This document shows, one piece after another, positions 18,901 through 26,540 of a DNA stretch of 49,265 nucleotides. The notes under the pieces are model-generated. The model had not been told where the DNA came from. It did not search any database and worked only from the letters and a program-made list of their open reading frames with translations. Each line of letters starts with the position of its first letter. Positions within the stretch are counted from its first letter, which is position 1. Origin of the DNA: JAWLBW01 sp041687475 (lineage in GTDB: Bacteria > J088 > JAWLBW01); NCBI GenBank assembly GCA_041687475.1, contig JAWLBW010000003.1, positions 1 to 49,265 of the forward strand. The letters are read 5' to 3'. The position numbers were made by a program, and so were the translations under genes.

Positions 18901-19235
18901 CCGTACAGACGGCCGTCGGGCGCTTCGACGATGACCTGCAACTGCGTCGACTTCGCCAACTGAACGGCAAAACGCCCTTCGGCACGCAGGTTGGCAGCCA
19001 CCCGCGGCTCGTCGTCGAGGGCAAAGTATAGACCATACCCCTCGTCGGGGGCGGTCACCGATACCTCGAGCCGATAAGCCTGGTAGCTGCCCGGCGCCGG
19101 CGAAAGCTCGAGCGTCGGAAACTGCACCGGCACGGTAACCGGGGGGCGTCGGTCGTCACGGGTATCGCCCTCGCACCCCGCCGAAGCAAGGACCGACAGC
19201 AGTACCCCCCAGGCAACGCCCCGTGGCCCCCGCAT
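15984..19235 (-). CDS. Gene C, copy 2: large multidomain lipoprotein
   Basis: 1,083 residues, the same length as copy 1 and collinear with it. A short signal peptide ends at ASAGC, a plausible though not perfect lipobox. The same modules follow: Ig-like N-terminal sandwiches with DGTPPEI, an acidic loop near 450 ('DVEPDGRWGSYD', where the calcium-type Asp pattern is weaker than in copy 1), a CxxC near 695 and a carboxypeptidase-regulatory-like domain at ~770-830. The ATG at 19235 lies 6 bases past the stop of gene B copy 2, with GAGG inside the end of B. Function unknown. The weakened Asp loop may mark divergence in metal binding between copies. Confidence 0.8.
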   Translation of the reverse strand: MRGPRGVAWGVLLSVLASAGCEGDTRDDRRPPVTVPVQFPTLELSPAPGSYQAYRLEVSVTAPDEGYGLYFALDDEPRVAANLRAEGRFAVQLAKSTQLQVIVEAPDGRLYGPVSYEYILEPTQSDAWCQLDVPPRVYYQTGQKVPVAVKYKLPVSLARPELVLDGEVIVLAADDYAGAVTTDVGPFSHDRSHRVQCLVRLPGGTAWAGNTWDFVVDGTPPEIGWITTDFTHDRDTWKNELRLEAGDAFTGLERVEICRAPDDVCLALEEAGSGPGAYVYSTALTDGTSVQPVLYARAIDLAGNERLAPQRTLDLTAFAEPWSAQAGSAIAMVTAAHFDLLEALGGSVADVRLLHADGWQPYTDALHAVALSPGWNEFAYRRTGKQSWETFAVYRAGLSISLPEGADWLVYASNGTSPAGEWRLSAELPGGGLWEEAWLDVPHLLFVEDVEPDGRWGSYDRVFTDAADAFAGRADSPPWRSRGEPVVFAPVQWNPPPPALTEAAVLAVEEGVAADRVVFEWRAERNDYPALHHSWDGLSFPADVSVPASGWCTFFADRVSEGVSDGILNRGEARVSGPCGATGFEIATRPAPFAPMEMSELPPEEILALVVYGVAYGSAVTGEVVYRVPGSLSDSGVIARYPLTGDYDEAVPGAAWFFEPWLYPRLEAELRVWNLDASVPAQSFTAAPEEACVGCAVEVRVIDEEGGDLQALIHVDGQVDGLSDVTGRAMLSDSLVFGQELWAFRQNRLLEKLYVTAPTDVVNLRLLEHSLTVTGVVRDHEGSAVRGAVLRWESDGYLSETTSDDSGAYALPVSDPWGTITMSWSGNGRQFTRSESVSAEAIVDFSLPRPPAAHDPRGLISADGAPVRVCGHFAGAGMCLSDPPASLVTRSAYDAPYWTLVTAASMTGEWWAEWEYMSRKFVLPGSLPSFRAENTAGFQLPISEGLDLLAQEAWCGQWRQEPNGALLAHADCWTWLASDARQTYVLANLNTLGAPSHAGLGLLSATVNNHGGGTPGNQLVVLTELILGRSIQAWMNDGYLEASVPHGVYEAHVLDGRRLLTDDPDNLIRISPVHPTNHALTLP

Positions 19236-19241
19236 TACCCG

Positions 19242-22200
19242 TTACCTCGAGTCGTAGCGCCTGCGCACGGCAAGACCGGCCAGCACTACGGCCAGCAACA
19301 GCGCGCTTGTGTCGCGAGCCTCCGACTGCGCGCAAGAGAGCCCGAAAGCTCGCTCCCACCAGGGGTCGGATCCGCCCGAGAAGCGCATGCGCGCCCCGCT
19401 TTCGTTACCCGCGAGGTCGCGGGCCCGCACCTGCAGCACGTGGTCGCCGCGAACCAGGCCGTCACGAGGTACGACGTCGCCGGAAAGTTGCCGCCAGTCT
19501 TCGCCGTTCCACGCGTATTCGACCGTAACGTAACCGGCCGGGGTCTGCGCGTCGGAAGCGCGTACGGTAATCGGGCTGCCGTCTTCGCCGCCCGAGAGCG
19601 TTACCTCGGGCGCGACGGTATCGACCCGGAACGAATACTCGGTGGCTTCGAGCGCCACCTTCGGCCCCGCCTCGGTGTACTCGACGGCCCGTACCTTGAG
19701 TTTGTGCGGCCCTTCGGTCAGCGTCGGCAGAATCAAGCTTTCCTGCTCCGTCGGCGTGTGCCAGAAACCGTCGTCGACGGAATACGTGTAGCCGACCGTC
19801 GAGTCCTGTCCCACGTGGGCAAAGGACCCCAGGGCCTCGATGGGAATTTCGGGTGTTACCGAGTTGAACCACTCGCGCCGCTCAGCGACGGGTACGAAGG
19901 CCTGGGGCTCAATGCTTCCGGGGGGCGACAGCAGCGCCGCCGTTTCGAGCAGGCTGAACACGTTCAGGTTGCCCAGGAAGCGAGCATAGACGCCCAGGTA
20001 GTCGCCACCGCCCACACCGTCGTCGTTGGGGCCGTCGGGACCCACGTGAACGGCGTCGATGGTGAAGTTGGCGAAGTTCATGCGTGAAACGAAAAACAGA
20101 TTCACGAACGAGTTCATGAGGGCCGGAATGGCGTTTGAAAGTCCGATGCGATTGCAGCGCGAGGTGCCGTCGCAGATGGTTCGCTCGATTACGATGCTCG
20201 AGTCGCCTCTCGTCGTTCCGATGTCGTTAAAGTAGCCCGCAGGAAAATCGAGCCCGTTTTCCCAGGCCGCCTGAAGGTTCGGGCTGTTCATGTCGACGTA
20301 GAATTCGTAGTACCCCGAAACGGTACGCACGTTAACGTACGGACTGGTGCACTGCGGATCGTTGAACAGCGGATCGAGATAAAAACATCTTCGCACCGAC
20401 TGTACGTGCAGACCGAGCACCGGTGTCCAGTACATCGTAATAATCGAAATGTCGCCGCCGTCGGGGTCGTCGAGCACGAAGTCGAGCTTCAAATCGGGTA
20501 TGGCTATGCTGAGCGCATAGGGACCGCGCATGCGCAGGGGCGCCTCGCCGGCACTCGCCCCCTGCGAATCGGGCAGGAAGTCGAGAAAGCCCATGCCCGT
20601 GCGTACCCGCGGGGTCGCCGTGGGCGTCAGCCGCACCTTCATGTGACGGCCGGGGTACAGCGATGCAATCTCGGGCATGAAGGCCGCAAACCGCTCCGTC
20701 GCCAGCAGGCTCTTCCAGGGCGTGTCGCCCCCTTCCGCATCCTGGGCGGCAAACTCGAGACAACCGGCCCCCGAGGCGAACACCGCCTGCAGGAACTGGG
20801 CAATGGATCGCTGGTGCACGTGCAGGCTGAAGTCGTAGCGCACCGGGCTGGTTTCGCGCAGGCTCCAGTTGTTCGTATTCTGACGGAAGACGGCGCTGCC
20901 CGGAACCGTATCCCAGTTGCCGAGCGTGTTCTTTACGCCGGGCGTCACAAGACCCGAACCGGCAGGGGCCTGGTCGTACGTCGGATTGAAGCTGAGCCAG
21001 TGCGTCTGGGGATACAGCGCCGCAAAGTCCGACGCAGACCCGCCGTTATCGCGCAACGTGCGGGGGCCGCCGTTGTTGCCTGCCTGCAGGCACCACGAGG
21101 GCGGCCGCTTGTCTTCGGCGATGGGGCCCGCCCAGTACTCAGGCAGGCGCGCATGGCGGGAAAGATATTGACGCACACCCGTCTTGGGATTCAGGTAGCT
21201 GCCGCTCGCCCCTGTCACGTAGTCGTCGCCGTCCATGACCTGGTCTTCGTCTTCGGTCGCGGCGTGGCTGCCTCGCGAGCAGTTCGAACCGCAGCCCGAG
21301 GTGTTCGGATCCATGAGGGTCGGCACACCATATACCGAGGTCGAGAGCGGCGGGTCGTTGAGATCGACGTCCATGACATTGTTCGCCCCTACGGGCGGGC
21401 GGAAAGCCATGGGCTTGAAGCCTACCGACATGCGAAGATCGGCGACCTCGGAACCTCCGCCGGGTCCCGGTTGCATGAATATGGGCCACCGCACGGTTCC
21501 GTCGGGCATCGTCTTGTAAGCCCCCGGGTAGTTTCCCCCCACCGCATAAATGCCGTTTTCGATGAGCGCCGTGCCGATGTTCATCGGATCGCCAAGGGCC
21601 GTGTTCAGATTCGGAATCTCGGCGGCGAACTCTTCGAGGAAGGGCGCGATCATGTCCTTGAGCGCGTCTTCGATGATGGGAATGAGCATGTCGGGCACGC
21701 CCAGGGGAATGCGAATGCCGAGAATCCTGGCATTGTCGTTGAGAATGTCGCAGAACGAGAAGCTGATGCTGCCGAGAATACCCAGGTCAAGCGATATGCT
21801 GTCGCAGTACGCCGACGGCATGAGAAAGGGATCGGTGCGATTGAGCTTCAGACTGTCGACCGTGGCCTCGAAGCTCAGCCGCGAAGGGTTGAGCTTACCG
21901 TCGTTGTAGGGGTTGAAGATGCCCGTGCAACCGGCAGCACTCGCAGAGGTACAGGAGGTGTCATCGACATTGAACAGACGCAGGGTCGCCTCGACCTGCA
22001 GGCTGTTGAAGCCCACGTACCCGAGCACCCGCTTGTTCTCGTTGTTCGAATTGGGGAACAGGGGAATGTCGCTGAGATACAGATCGGCCGCCGCCCCCAG
22101 CTCGAGCCGGATGTCGGGAGCCCCCAGTTTGATTCGAATGCGCGGATCCGTTCCACCGTAAAGTTGGAACTCATCAAGCTTCAGCATGTACCAGCCGCCG

Positions 22201-23720
22201 CCGGGGCTGAAGCGATTTTCCATCTGGGCGCTCGACAAGGCTTTTGGGTTGGGTATGTTCGAGCACCAGGCGTCGGAGCAGGGAGGCTGGGCGCCGCAAC
22301 GCCCCGGCGAACCGTAGCCCCCTGAGTTCGGATTACCCGGATACATCCATTTTCTGTCGTCGTTGTTCGGGTTGTACGTGCCGTCGGAGTTCCAGGTATC
22401 GAAGGGGTTGCATTGCACCCAATCGCTCTCTTCGTAACTCCAGTAGGACTTGGGCAACACACAATTGGCAGCTTGCCCCGCCGTCAGGTAGCGGGGCTGA
22501 CCGCTCACCAGCTGCCCGGTATAAAAACGCTCGGGACCGCAGCCGTACGTACCGTTGAACGATGATCGGTTTACGCTGTGCACCTGCATCTGATTGTAGT
22601 TCAGGTACAGCGACTGATCGTCGCCGGGGCGGAAATAGGTGCCGAGCTGCCTGCTGTACGCAGCCGTACGGCTGTAGGCCCCGGCGCTGGTGGGCAGGTT
22701 CTTCAGCCAGACATCCCAACGTTGGTAGGTATGGGCATTGCAGTCACCCGGCTTGTAACGGTAGCGCCAGACGCCGACGCAGGCGCCCCAGGCCATGCCG
22801 CCGCAACAGTATCGGCCGTCGCCGAGACACTGAACGCCGTTTTCACAGTCCCAGGTTTCGGTAATCAGGCGCCGCTGCAGGCTGTCGAGGCCGATATAGG
22901 GCCCGCGCTTGACTGTCGGCGTCCACGAGTCGGTGGGTACCCGTTCGTGCTCGACGTGCATGTTCGGGAAAATGAACAGGCGAATGTTGTAATCGAGATC
23001 GATGCCGAGCGTGATGTCTTTAAGCTGCGGTCCGCATGCGGCAGTATCGCCCGACCCCGAATCCTTGGAGTACCGGCTGGTGCAGAACTGAAGTTGGTTG
23101 AAGCTGGCGCCGTCGTCGGCAATCCAGAAACCGTTTTCGCGAAAGTGGGGGCGAATGTCCGAATGCACCGACGGCTTTCCGCCCATGTAGGCCGTTCCGG
23201 GGCGCCGCACCTGGAGCCAGCGGGTTCCGGGCGCCATCTGGCTGGTCTTGCGGCACTCGAGCCCGCAGTACTTGGTGCGATAATCGAAGCCCCCGAGACA
23301 ACCCGAGGCGCTGTCGCAGCCGGGGTCGTTACGCACGCGCGAGCGCCCATCATAGCGCACCCAGTCCCACAGCATGGGCGTGGTACGGGCCAGACCGGCA
23401 TTGCCGTGATTGATGTAGTCGTAGCCGGGGTCGAGAATGAGGTTGGCTCCGGTCGGGTCCTTACCGGGCGTGCCCCAATCCTTGAACGTGTCCCGCACGG
23501 TTATGCGCAGGTAGTCCCAGGCGCCGCGGGTGAGTCGCAGACGGGCGGCGGTACCGGTGATATTGGGGTCGTTGAGGGGCAACGCCTTTTTAACCGGCCC
23601 GTCGAACGAAGGCCCTGAAGACAGTTCGATGACCTGGCCCTCGTCCTCGACTGCTGCTCGGGCCGTTCCAGGGTAGAAGAGGAAAAGCGAGAGTAACGCA
23701 GTGACTATCGGTTTCTTCAT
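19242..23720 (-). CDS. Gene B, copy 2: giant Cys-rich anchored surface protein
   Basis: 1,492 residues, collinear with copy 1. It has a signal peptide ('GTARAAVED'), the Cys-rich N-terminal region, the long amphipathic helix ('MLIPIIEDALKDMIAPFLEE'), two Ig-like modules and the tail 'WWERAFGLSCAQ' + membrane helix + RRRYDSR. The conserved Cys nine to twelve residues before the tail helix in both copies supports a processed C-terminal sorting signal. I set the start at 23720 (MKKPIV), where ATG overlaps the stop of gene A as ATGA and GGGGGTGGG lies upstream. The Cys-rich segment around residues 285-320 differs most from copy 1 in length and Cys count, a likely place for specificity differences. 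Confidence 0.8.
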   Translation of the reverse strand: MKKPIVTALLSLFLFYPGTARAAVEDEGQVIELSSGPSFDGPVKKALPLNDPNITGTAARLRLTRGAWDYLRITVRDTFKDWGTPGKDPTGANLILDPGYDYINHGNAGLARTTPMLWDWVRYDGRSRVRNDPGCDSASGCLGGFDYRTKYCGLECRKTSQMAPGTRWLQVRRPGTAYMGGKPSVHSDIRPHFRENGFWIADDGASFNQLQFCTSRYSKDSGSGDTAACGPQLKDITLGIDLDYNIRLFIFPNMHVEHERVPTDSWTPTVKRGPYIGLDSLQRRLITETWDCENGVQCLGDGRYCCGGMAWGACVGVWRYRYKPGDCNAHTYQRWDVWLKNLPTSAGAYSRTAAYSRQLGTYFRPGDDQSLYLNYNQMQVHSVNRSSFNGTYGCGPERFYTGQLVSGQPRYLTAGQAANCVLPKSYWSYEESDWVQCNPFDTWNSDGTYNPNNDDRKWMYPGNPNSGGYGSPGRCGAQPPCSDAWCSNIPNPKALSSAQMENRFSPGGGWYMLKLDEFQLYGGTDPRIRIKLGAPDIRLELGAAADLYLSDIPLFPNSNNENKRVLGYVGFNSLQVEATLRLFNVDDTSCTSASAAGCTGIFNPYNDGKLNPSRLSFEATVDSLKLNRTDPFLMPSAYCDSISLDLGILGSISFSFCDILNDNARILGIRIPLGVPDMLIPIIEDALKDMIAPFLEEFAAEIPNLNTALGDPMNIGTALIENGIYAVGGNYPGAYKTMPDGTVRWPIFMQPGPGGGSEVADLRMSVGFKPMAFRPPVGANNVMDVDLNDPPLSTSVYGVPTLMDPNTSGCGSNCSRGSHAATEDEDQVMDGDDYVTGASGSYLNPKTGVRQYLSRHARLPEYWAGPIAEDKRPPSWCLQAGNNGGPRTLRDNGGSASDFAALYPQTHWLSFNPTYDQAPAGSGLVTPGVKNTLGNWDTVPGSAVFRQNTNNWSLRETSPVRYDFSLHVHQRSIAQFLQAVFASGAGCLEFAAQDAEGGDTPWKSLLATERFAAFMPEIASLYPGRHMKVRLTPTATPRVRTGMGFLDFLPDSQGASAGEAPLRMRGPYALSIAIPDLKLDFVLDDPDGGDISIITMYWTPVLGLHVQSVRRCFYLDPLFNDPQCTSPYVNVRTVSGYYEFYVDMNSPNLQAAWENGLDFPAGYFNDIGTTRGDSSIVIERTICDGTSRCNRIGLSNAIPALMNSFVNLFFVSRMNFANFTIDAVHVGPDGPNDDGVGGGDYLGVYARFLGNLNVFSLLETAALLSPPGSIEPQAFVPVAERREWFNSVTPEIPIEALGSFAHVGQDSTVGYTYSVDDGFWHTPTEQESLILPTLTEGPHKLKVRAVEYTEAGPKVALEATEYSFRVDTVAPEVTLSGGEDGSPITVRASDAQTPAGYVTVEYAWNGEDWRQLSGDVVPRDGLVRGDHVLQVRARDLAGNESGARMRFSGGSDPWWERAFGLSCAQSEARDTSALLLAVVLAGLAVRRRYDSR

Positions 23721-24670
23721 TGCCCACCCCCATTGGCTTCGCACATCGACAGGTCTTCGCCCGGCGGCGCGGCTTCGGGATCGTCGCAGTAAACGCTTGC
23801 GCCGTACCGCGTGCGACCGTGCTTGAGCAGACGGGATTCGGCCGCCTGGTAGTCGTGGGCGGCAATCAACGAGGCCAGCGAGTAGGCCTCGAGCATGGCG
23901 ATGTCGCGGCGCGCATAACGCTCGTCGGTGTCGCCCCGCATGCCCTCAATGAGTTTCGAGACATGTTCGGCGGTAATGTAGGCGCCGAAGCCCCCGCGCA
24001 GCAGGTCGGAAATCGAAAGCAGCAGCTCTTCGTCGGTCTGGGTCGCCACTGCGGCAGCCACGACGGAGGCCAGCGGGTAGGCGGCGGCATTGAACCAGGT
24101 ATCGGACACGCACTGATTGGCCTTGAGCACGGTAAGTACCCGCAATTTCCGGGCCTCGAGCTCGCCGGGCAACCGCGAAAGCAACGACTGTGCCTTCGCC
24201 TGATTCCACTCTTTCTCATCGCTGCGGCATGCAGAGAGCAGCAGGTTCAGATCGTAAACGGTATGGAAGGCCTGGCTGAGCTGAGCCTTGGCCGTGGTGG
24301 GTCGGGCGGTCGAGTCGCTCTTGAAAGTCATGCCCTGGCGGCCGGGTCGGGTCCGGAAGGGAATGCCCCTGCCCAACCGCTCTTCGTCGGGCACCCCGGC
24401 AATATGCTCTTCATAGCCCATGTCGAGTTCGAACGACACTTCGAGGCTCTGCATGGCGTGGGCCAGATACTTGCCGTCGGGCAGGTGAGAAGAATACGCA
24501 CGAGTCAAGGCACTCGAAAGGGCCTCGAGCAGGCTGTCGACCTGGTATCCGTAATAAACGGGGCCCGAAACCGCAGCGTCGTCCGATGCATGCGAGGGCG
24601 TCGCGGCGGGAAAAGCACTCAGCGCAAGACAACCGAGTCCGGCGAGCATTCGTGTAATACGCTTTTTCAT
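23717..24670 (-). CDS. Gene A, copy 2: secreted protein of unknown function
   Basis: 317 residues with a signal peptide ending near 'PSHASD', then the family opening VSGPVYYGYQVDSL. Collinear with copy 1 and about half identical, including the four conserved Cys positions (SACRSD, NQCVSD, VYCDDP, SMCEAN). The ATG at 24670 is preceded by AGGTGGG; a GTG three codons earlier is possible. First gene of operon copy 2, overlapping gene B by four bases. No recognised domain. The conserved N-terminal motif may be a recognition or polymerisation segment, but that is speculation. Confidence 0.8.
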   Translation of the reverse strand: MKKRITRMLAGLGCLALSAFPAATPSHASDDAAVSGPVYYGYQVDSLLEALSSALTRAYSSHLPDGKYLAHAMQSLEVSFELDMGYEEHIAGVPDEERLGRGIPFRTRPGRQGMTFKSDSTARPTTAKAQLSQAFHTVYDLNLLLSACRSDEKEWNQAKAQSLLSRLPGELEARKLRVLTVLKANQCVSDTWFNAAAYPLASVVAAAVATQTDEELLLSISDLLRGGFGAYITAEHVSKLIEGMRGDTDERYARRDIAMLEAYSLASLIAAHDYQAAESRLLKHGRTRYGASVYCDDPEAAPPGEDLSMCEANGGGQ

Positions 24671-24804
24671 CTTTCCCACCTGTTTCCGCGATCCACAGTT
24701 TGCGGCAGGCTGCTTCTCGCAGAGAAGTCATTCTGCCGTTTGAGTTGCCCCCAACCGAATCAAGCGGACGCACCGAGGTTCGGATACCGATCAAAGGCCA
24801 TCAC

Positions 24805-24832
24805 ATAATATCACAGGTTTATGACATAGCAA
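24805..24832 (-). promoter_or_regulatory. Promoter of A-B-C operon copy 2
   Basis: On the minus strand: TTGCTA, 16-base spacer, TATTAT with TGA just before it (extended -10). The TGTGATATTATGTGA core matches copy 1 and carries two TGTGA boxes in direct orientation, one helical turn apart. Predicted leader about 130 bases. Confidence 0.7.
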
Positions 24833-25185
24833 GGGGGGCTTCGAAACTTCGTCGTGCCCCTCTGTTTCGACCTGCTGCGTCATTTTCGCGGAATGTTAAG
24901 ATAAAAAATATACATCGGCGTCTTATATAAACAGTTAGTATCAGCGTGACGCGAGTGTAATCCACAGCGGAAAACTGAGGAAAGTGATTTCGCGTGGCAC
25001 TTGCCAAGTTGTGTGGGAGCCATCATGGCGGGTAAAACTGCCTGCGCCCCACTCATCAAGCCGGTAAGCGCAACCACGCAACAGGTATGTTACATCCCCC
25101 CCCCCGTCTGAAGTTTCTCACCCGAAAATATTCCGAAAAGGCGAGGGCATTCCGCCCTTGCCAACAAGTCTGAAACCCCGCTGTG

Positions 25186-25194
25186 TGGTACACT
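25186..25194 (+). promoter_or_regulatory. Extended -10 for transporter gene
   Basis: TGG-TACACT, about 30 bases before the ATG at 25224; expected transcript start near 25201. No good -35 at the normal distance. Confidence 0.45.
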
Positions 25195-25223
25195 CCCCCT
25201 TTGCCTCGCTTTCCGTAACCTTG

Positions 25224-26225
25224 ATGTCGATCTTCCTTCGAAAGCACTATTTCAACCTGCTTCTGCCGCTCGTACTCCTGCTTGCCTGGGCAAGTCGCGA
25301 CGTCGCACTTTCCGAGCATGTCTCGCGGTCGGCCCTGCAAAGCGGCGCCGTCATAGTCATCTTCCTGATTACGGGCTTTTTGCTTCCGCTCAAGGAGTTC
25401 CTGGCCGGCGTAGCCAATGTTCGGCTGCACGTCTGGGCCCAATCCTTTTCGTTTCTGGCGTATCCGCTTGCCATGCTGGCGGTGGTCACGGTGGGGCAGG
25501 CATGGCTTACGCCGGAAATTCGCCAGGGCATGCTCGTGCTGGCGGTCGTGCCCACGACGGTCAGTTCGTGCGTCATTTACACAACGCTCGCACGTGGAAA
25601 CATCGCCGGGGCGGCCTTCACCGCCATTGCGGGCAACTTCGCGGGCGTCATCATAAGTCCCCTGTTGTTTTCGCTGCTGGTGGCCACCACCGCGGGTATT
25701 TCGGTCGACTGGAACCAGATTGGCAGCCTGCTGCTCGAGATTCTGGTGCCTCTGCTCTTCGGGCTAGCGCTGCGAACCCGGGTACGCCTGCTTCCACCCT
25801 CGTTGGGAAACACCCTGCGCGTCGTTTCGGGGCTGGCGCTCCTGCTCATCATTTACTTCGCCGTGCAGTCGGCACTGGGGCCCAAAAGCAGCATCTGGCG
25901 CTGGAGCCTTGGCGAGCTGGTCGGCCCCGTGCTTACCCTGACGGTTTTCAATCTTTCCATGCTGGCCGCCATCTGGTGGTCAAGCCGGTTGTCGGGCCTG
26001 CCGCGCGACGATCGTAAGACCATGCTCTTCGTGGGGTCGCAGAAGACCGTTACCGTGGGGCTTCCCCTGCTGCACGCCTTCTACAGCGATACGCCCGAGC
26101 TGATGGGGGTCGTATCCATACCCCTCATTATTTATCATCCGCTTCAACTGGTAATCGCCGGGTTCGTCGCCCCCCGTCTGGCCGAAGACCCCGAAGACGA
26201 GCACATGGTCGAAAACGCCACATGA
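25224..26225 (+). CDS. Bile acid:sodium symporter family permease
   Basis: 333-residue inner-membrane protein with about nine to ten hydrophobic helices, matching the SBF-like branch (YfeH/RCH1 type) of the bile-acid/sodium symporter superfamily. Family wording includes 'GFLLPLKEF', 'VPTTVSSCVIYTTLARGN' and 'VGSQKTVTVGLPLL'. Its substrate cannot be told from sequence; relatives have been linked to organic anions and ion homeostasis. I start at ATG 25224; the longer TTG start lies upstream of the predicted promoter. Its TGA overlaps the ATG of the following pseudogene (ATGA), so the two were once a translationally coupled pair. Confidence 0.85.
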   Translation: MSIFLRKHYFNLLLPLVLLLAWASRDVALSEHVSRSALQSGAVIVIFLITGFLLPLKEFLAGVANVRLHVWAQSFSFLAYPLAMLAVVTVGQAWLTPEIRQGMLVLAVVPTTVSSCVIYTTLARGNIAGAAFTAIAGNFAGVIISPLLFSLLVATTAGISVDWNQIGSLLLEILVPLLFGLALRTRVRLLPPSLGNTLRVVSGLALLLIIYFAVQSALGPKSSIWRWSLGELVGPVLTLTVFNLSMLAAIWWSSRLSGLPRDDRKTMLFVGSQKTVTVGLPLLHAFYSDTPELMGVVSIPLIIYHPLQLVIAGFVAPRLAEDPEDEHMVENAT

Positions 26226-26499
26226 TACCCTCCAGTCGCATTCTGCAGTCTGCCCACACGCCCGGGCGTCACTGCGCCGGCACCGGTATCGCCGGTCTGG
26301 TGAACTTTCACGGAGCGGGCTTTTCCGATGCCATGTGCTTCGGTCTGGGCGAGGGGCTGAGCTTACGGCGTGGACGGAGCTGGCCCTGATTCTCAAGGCA
26401 ATTTCCGAAGGCCCCGCGCCTGACTTCACATCTGCGGTCGACGCACTTCGGCGCGTCATCGACCGCGAAGACCGATATCACCGGGCGGTTCTGGGTTAA
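26222..26499 (+). pseudogene. Collapsed BtrH-like (DUF4872-type) gene
   Basis: The ATG at 26222 opens a 55-residue frame whose core 'GRHCAGTGIAGLVNFHGAGF' and following 'CFGLGEGLSL' match the N-terminus of BtrH_N-domain proteins (acyl-transferase/peptidase-like, Cys-containing). The frame then ends at TGA 26387-26389. From about 26368 a different frame continues as 'AWTELALILKAISEG' to 'REDRYHRAVLG' and TAA at 26499, which looks like the C-terminus of the same kind of protein. Roughly 200 middle residues are missing and the frames do not join, so I read it as an internal deletion with frameshift. Family assignment is from memory of the motif. Confidence 0.6.
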
Positions 26500-26540
26500 G
26501 CCGCCCTTCGCGAATCCGAACCACTGGGGGAGGAAGAGAT

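Larger units (their letters stand above)
6794..24832 (-). repeat. Tandem duplication of a three-gene operon
   Basis: Two direct units lie end to end: unit 1 (6794-15660) and unit 2 (15984-24832). Each contains, in transcription order, gene A (~315 aa, secreted), gene B (~1,495 aa, anchored) and gene C (1,083 aa, lipoprotein), with the same short junctions and matching promoters. Hand-aligned stretches give 35 of 44 identical residues near the start of B and 30 of 42 in a central part of C, while A is about half identical. The copies are therefore old paralogues, not a recent or assembly duplication. DNA outside the genes is not obviously conserved except at the promoters. Confidence 0.9.
24671..25223. 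other. Divergent promoter region with poly-C tract
   Basis: A 553-bp gap between operon copy 2 (minus) and the transporter (plus). It holds the copy 2 promoter (24805-24832), an AT-rich block (24895-24945) with a TAAACAGTT element, a run of ten C at 25096-25105 and the transporter's extended -10 (25186-25194). Small open frames here look spurious. Confidence 0.6.

Noticed and set aside
24805..24825. CRP-type binding site (two TGTGA boxes) at the operon copy 2 promoter
   Set aside because: The two TGTGA boxes are in direct, not inverted, orientation and overlap the -10; a CRP dimer site needs TGTGA-N6-TCACA.
6794..24832. Assembly-induced duplication
   Set aside because: Copies differ throughout, including insertions, Cys pattern and signal peptides, and have separate diverged promoters, so they are true paralogues.
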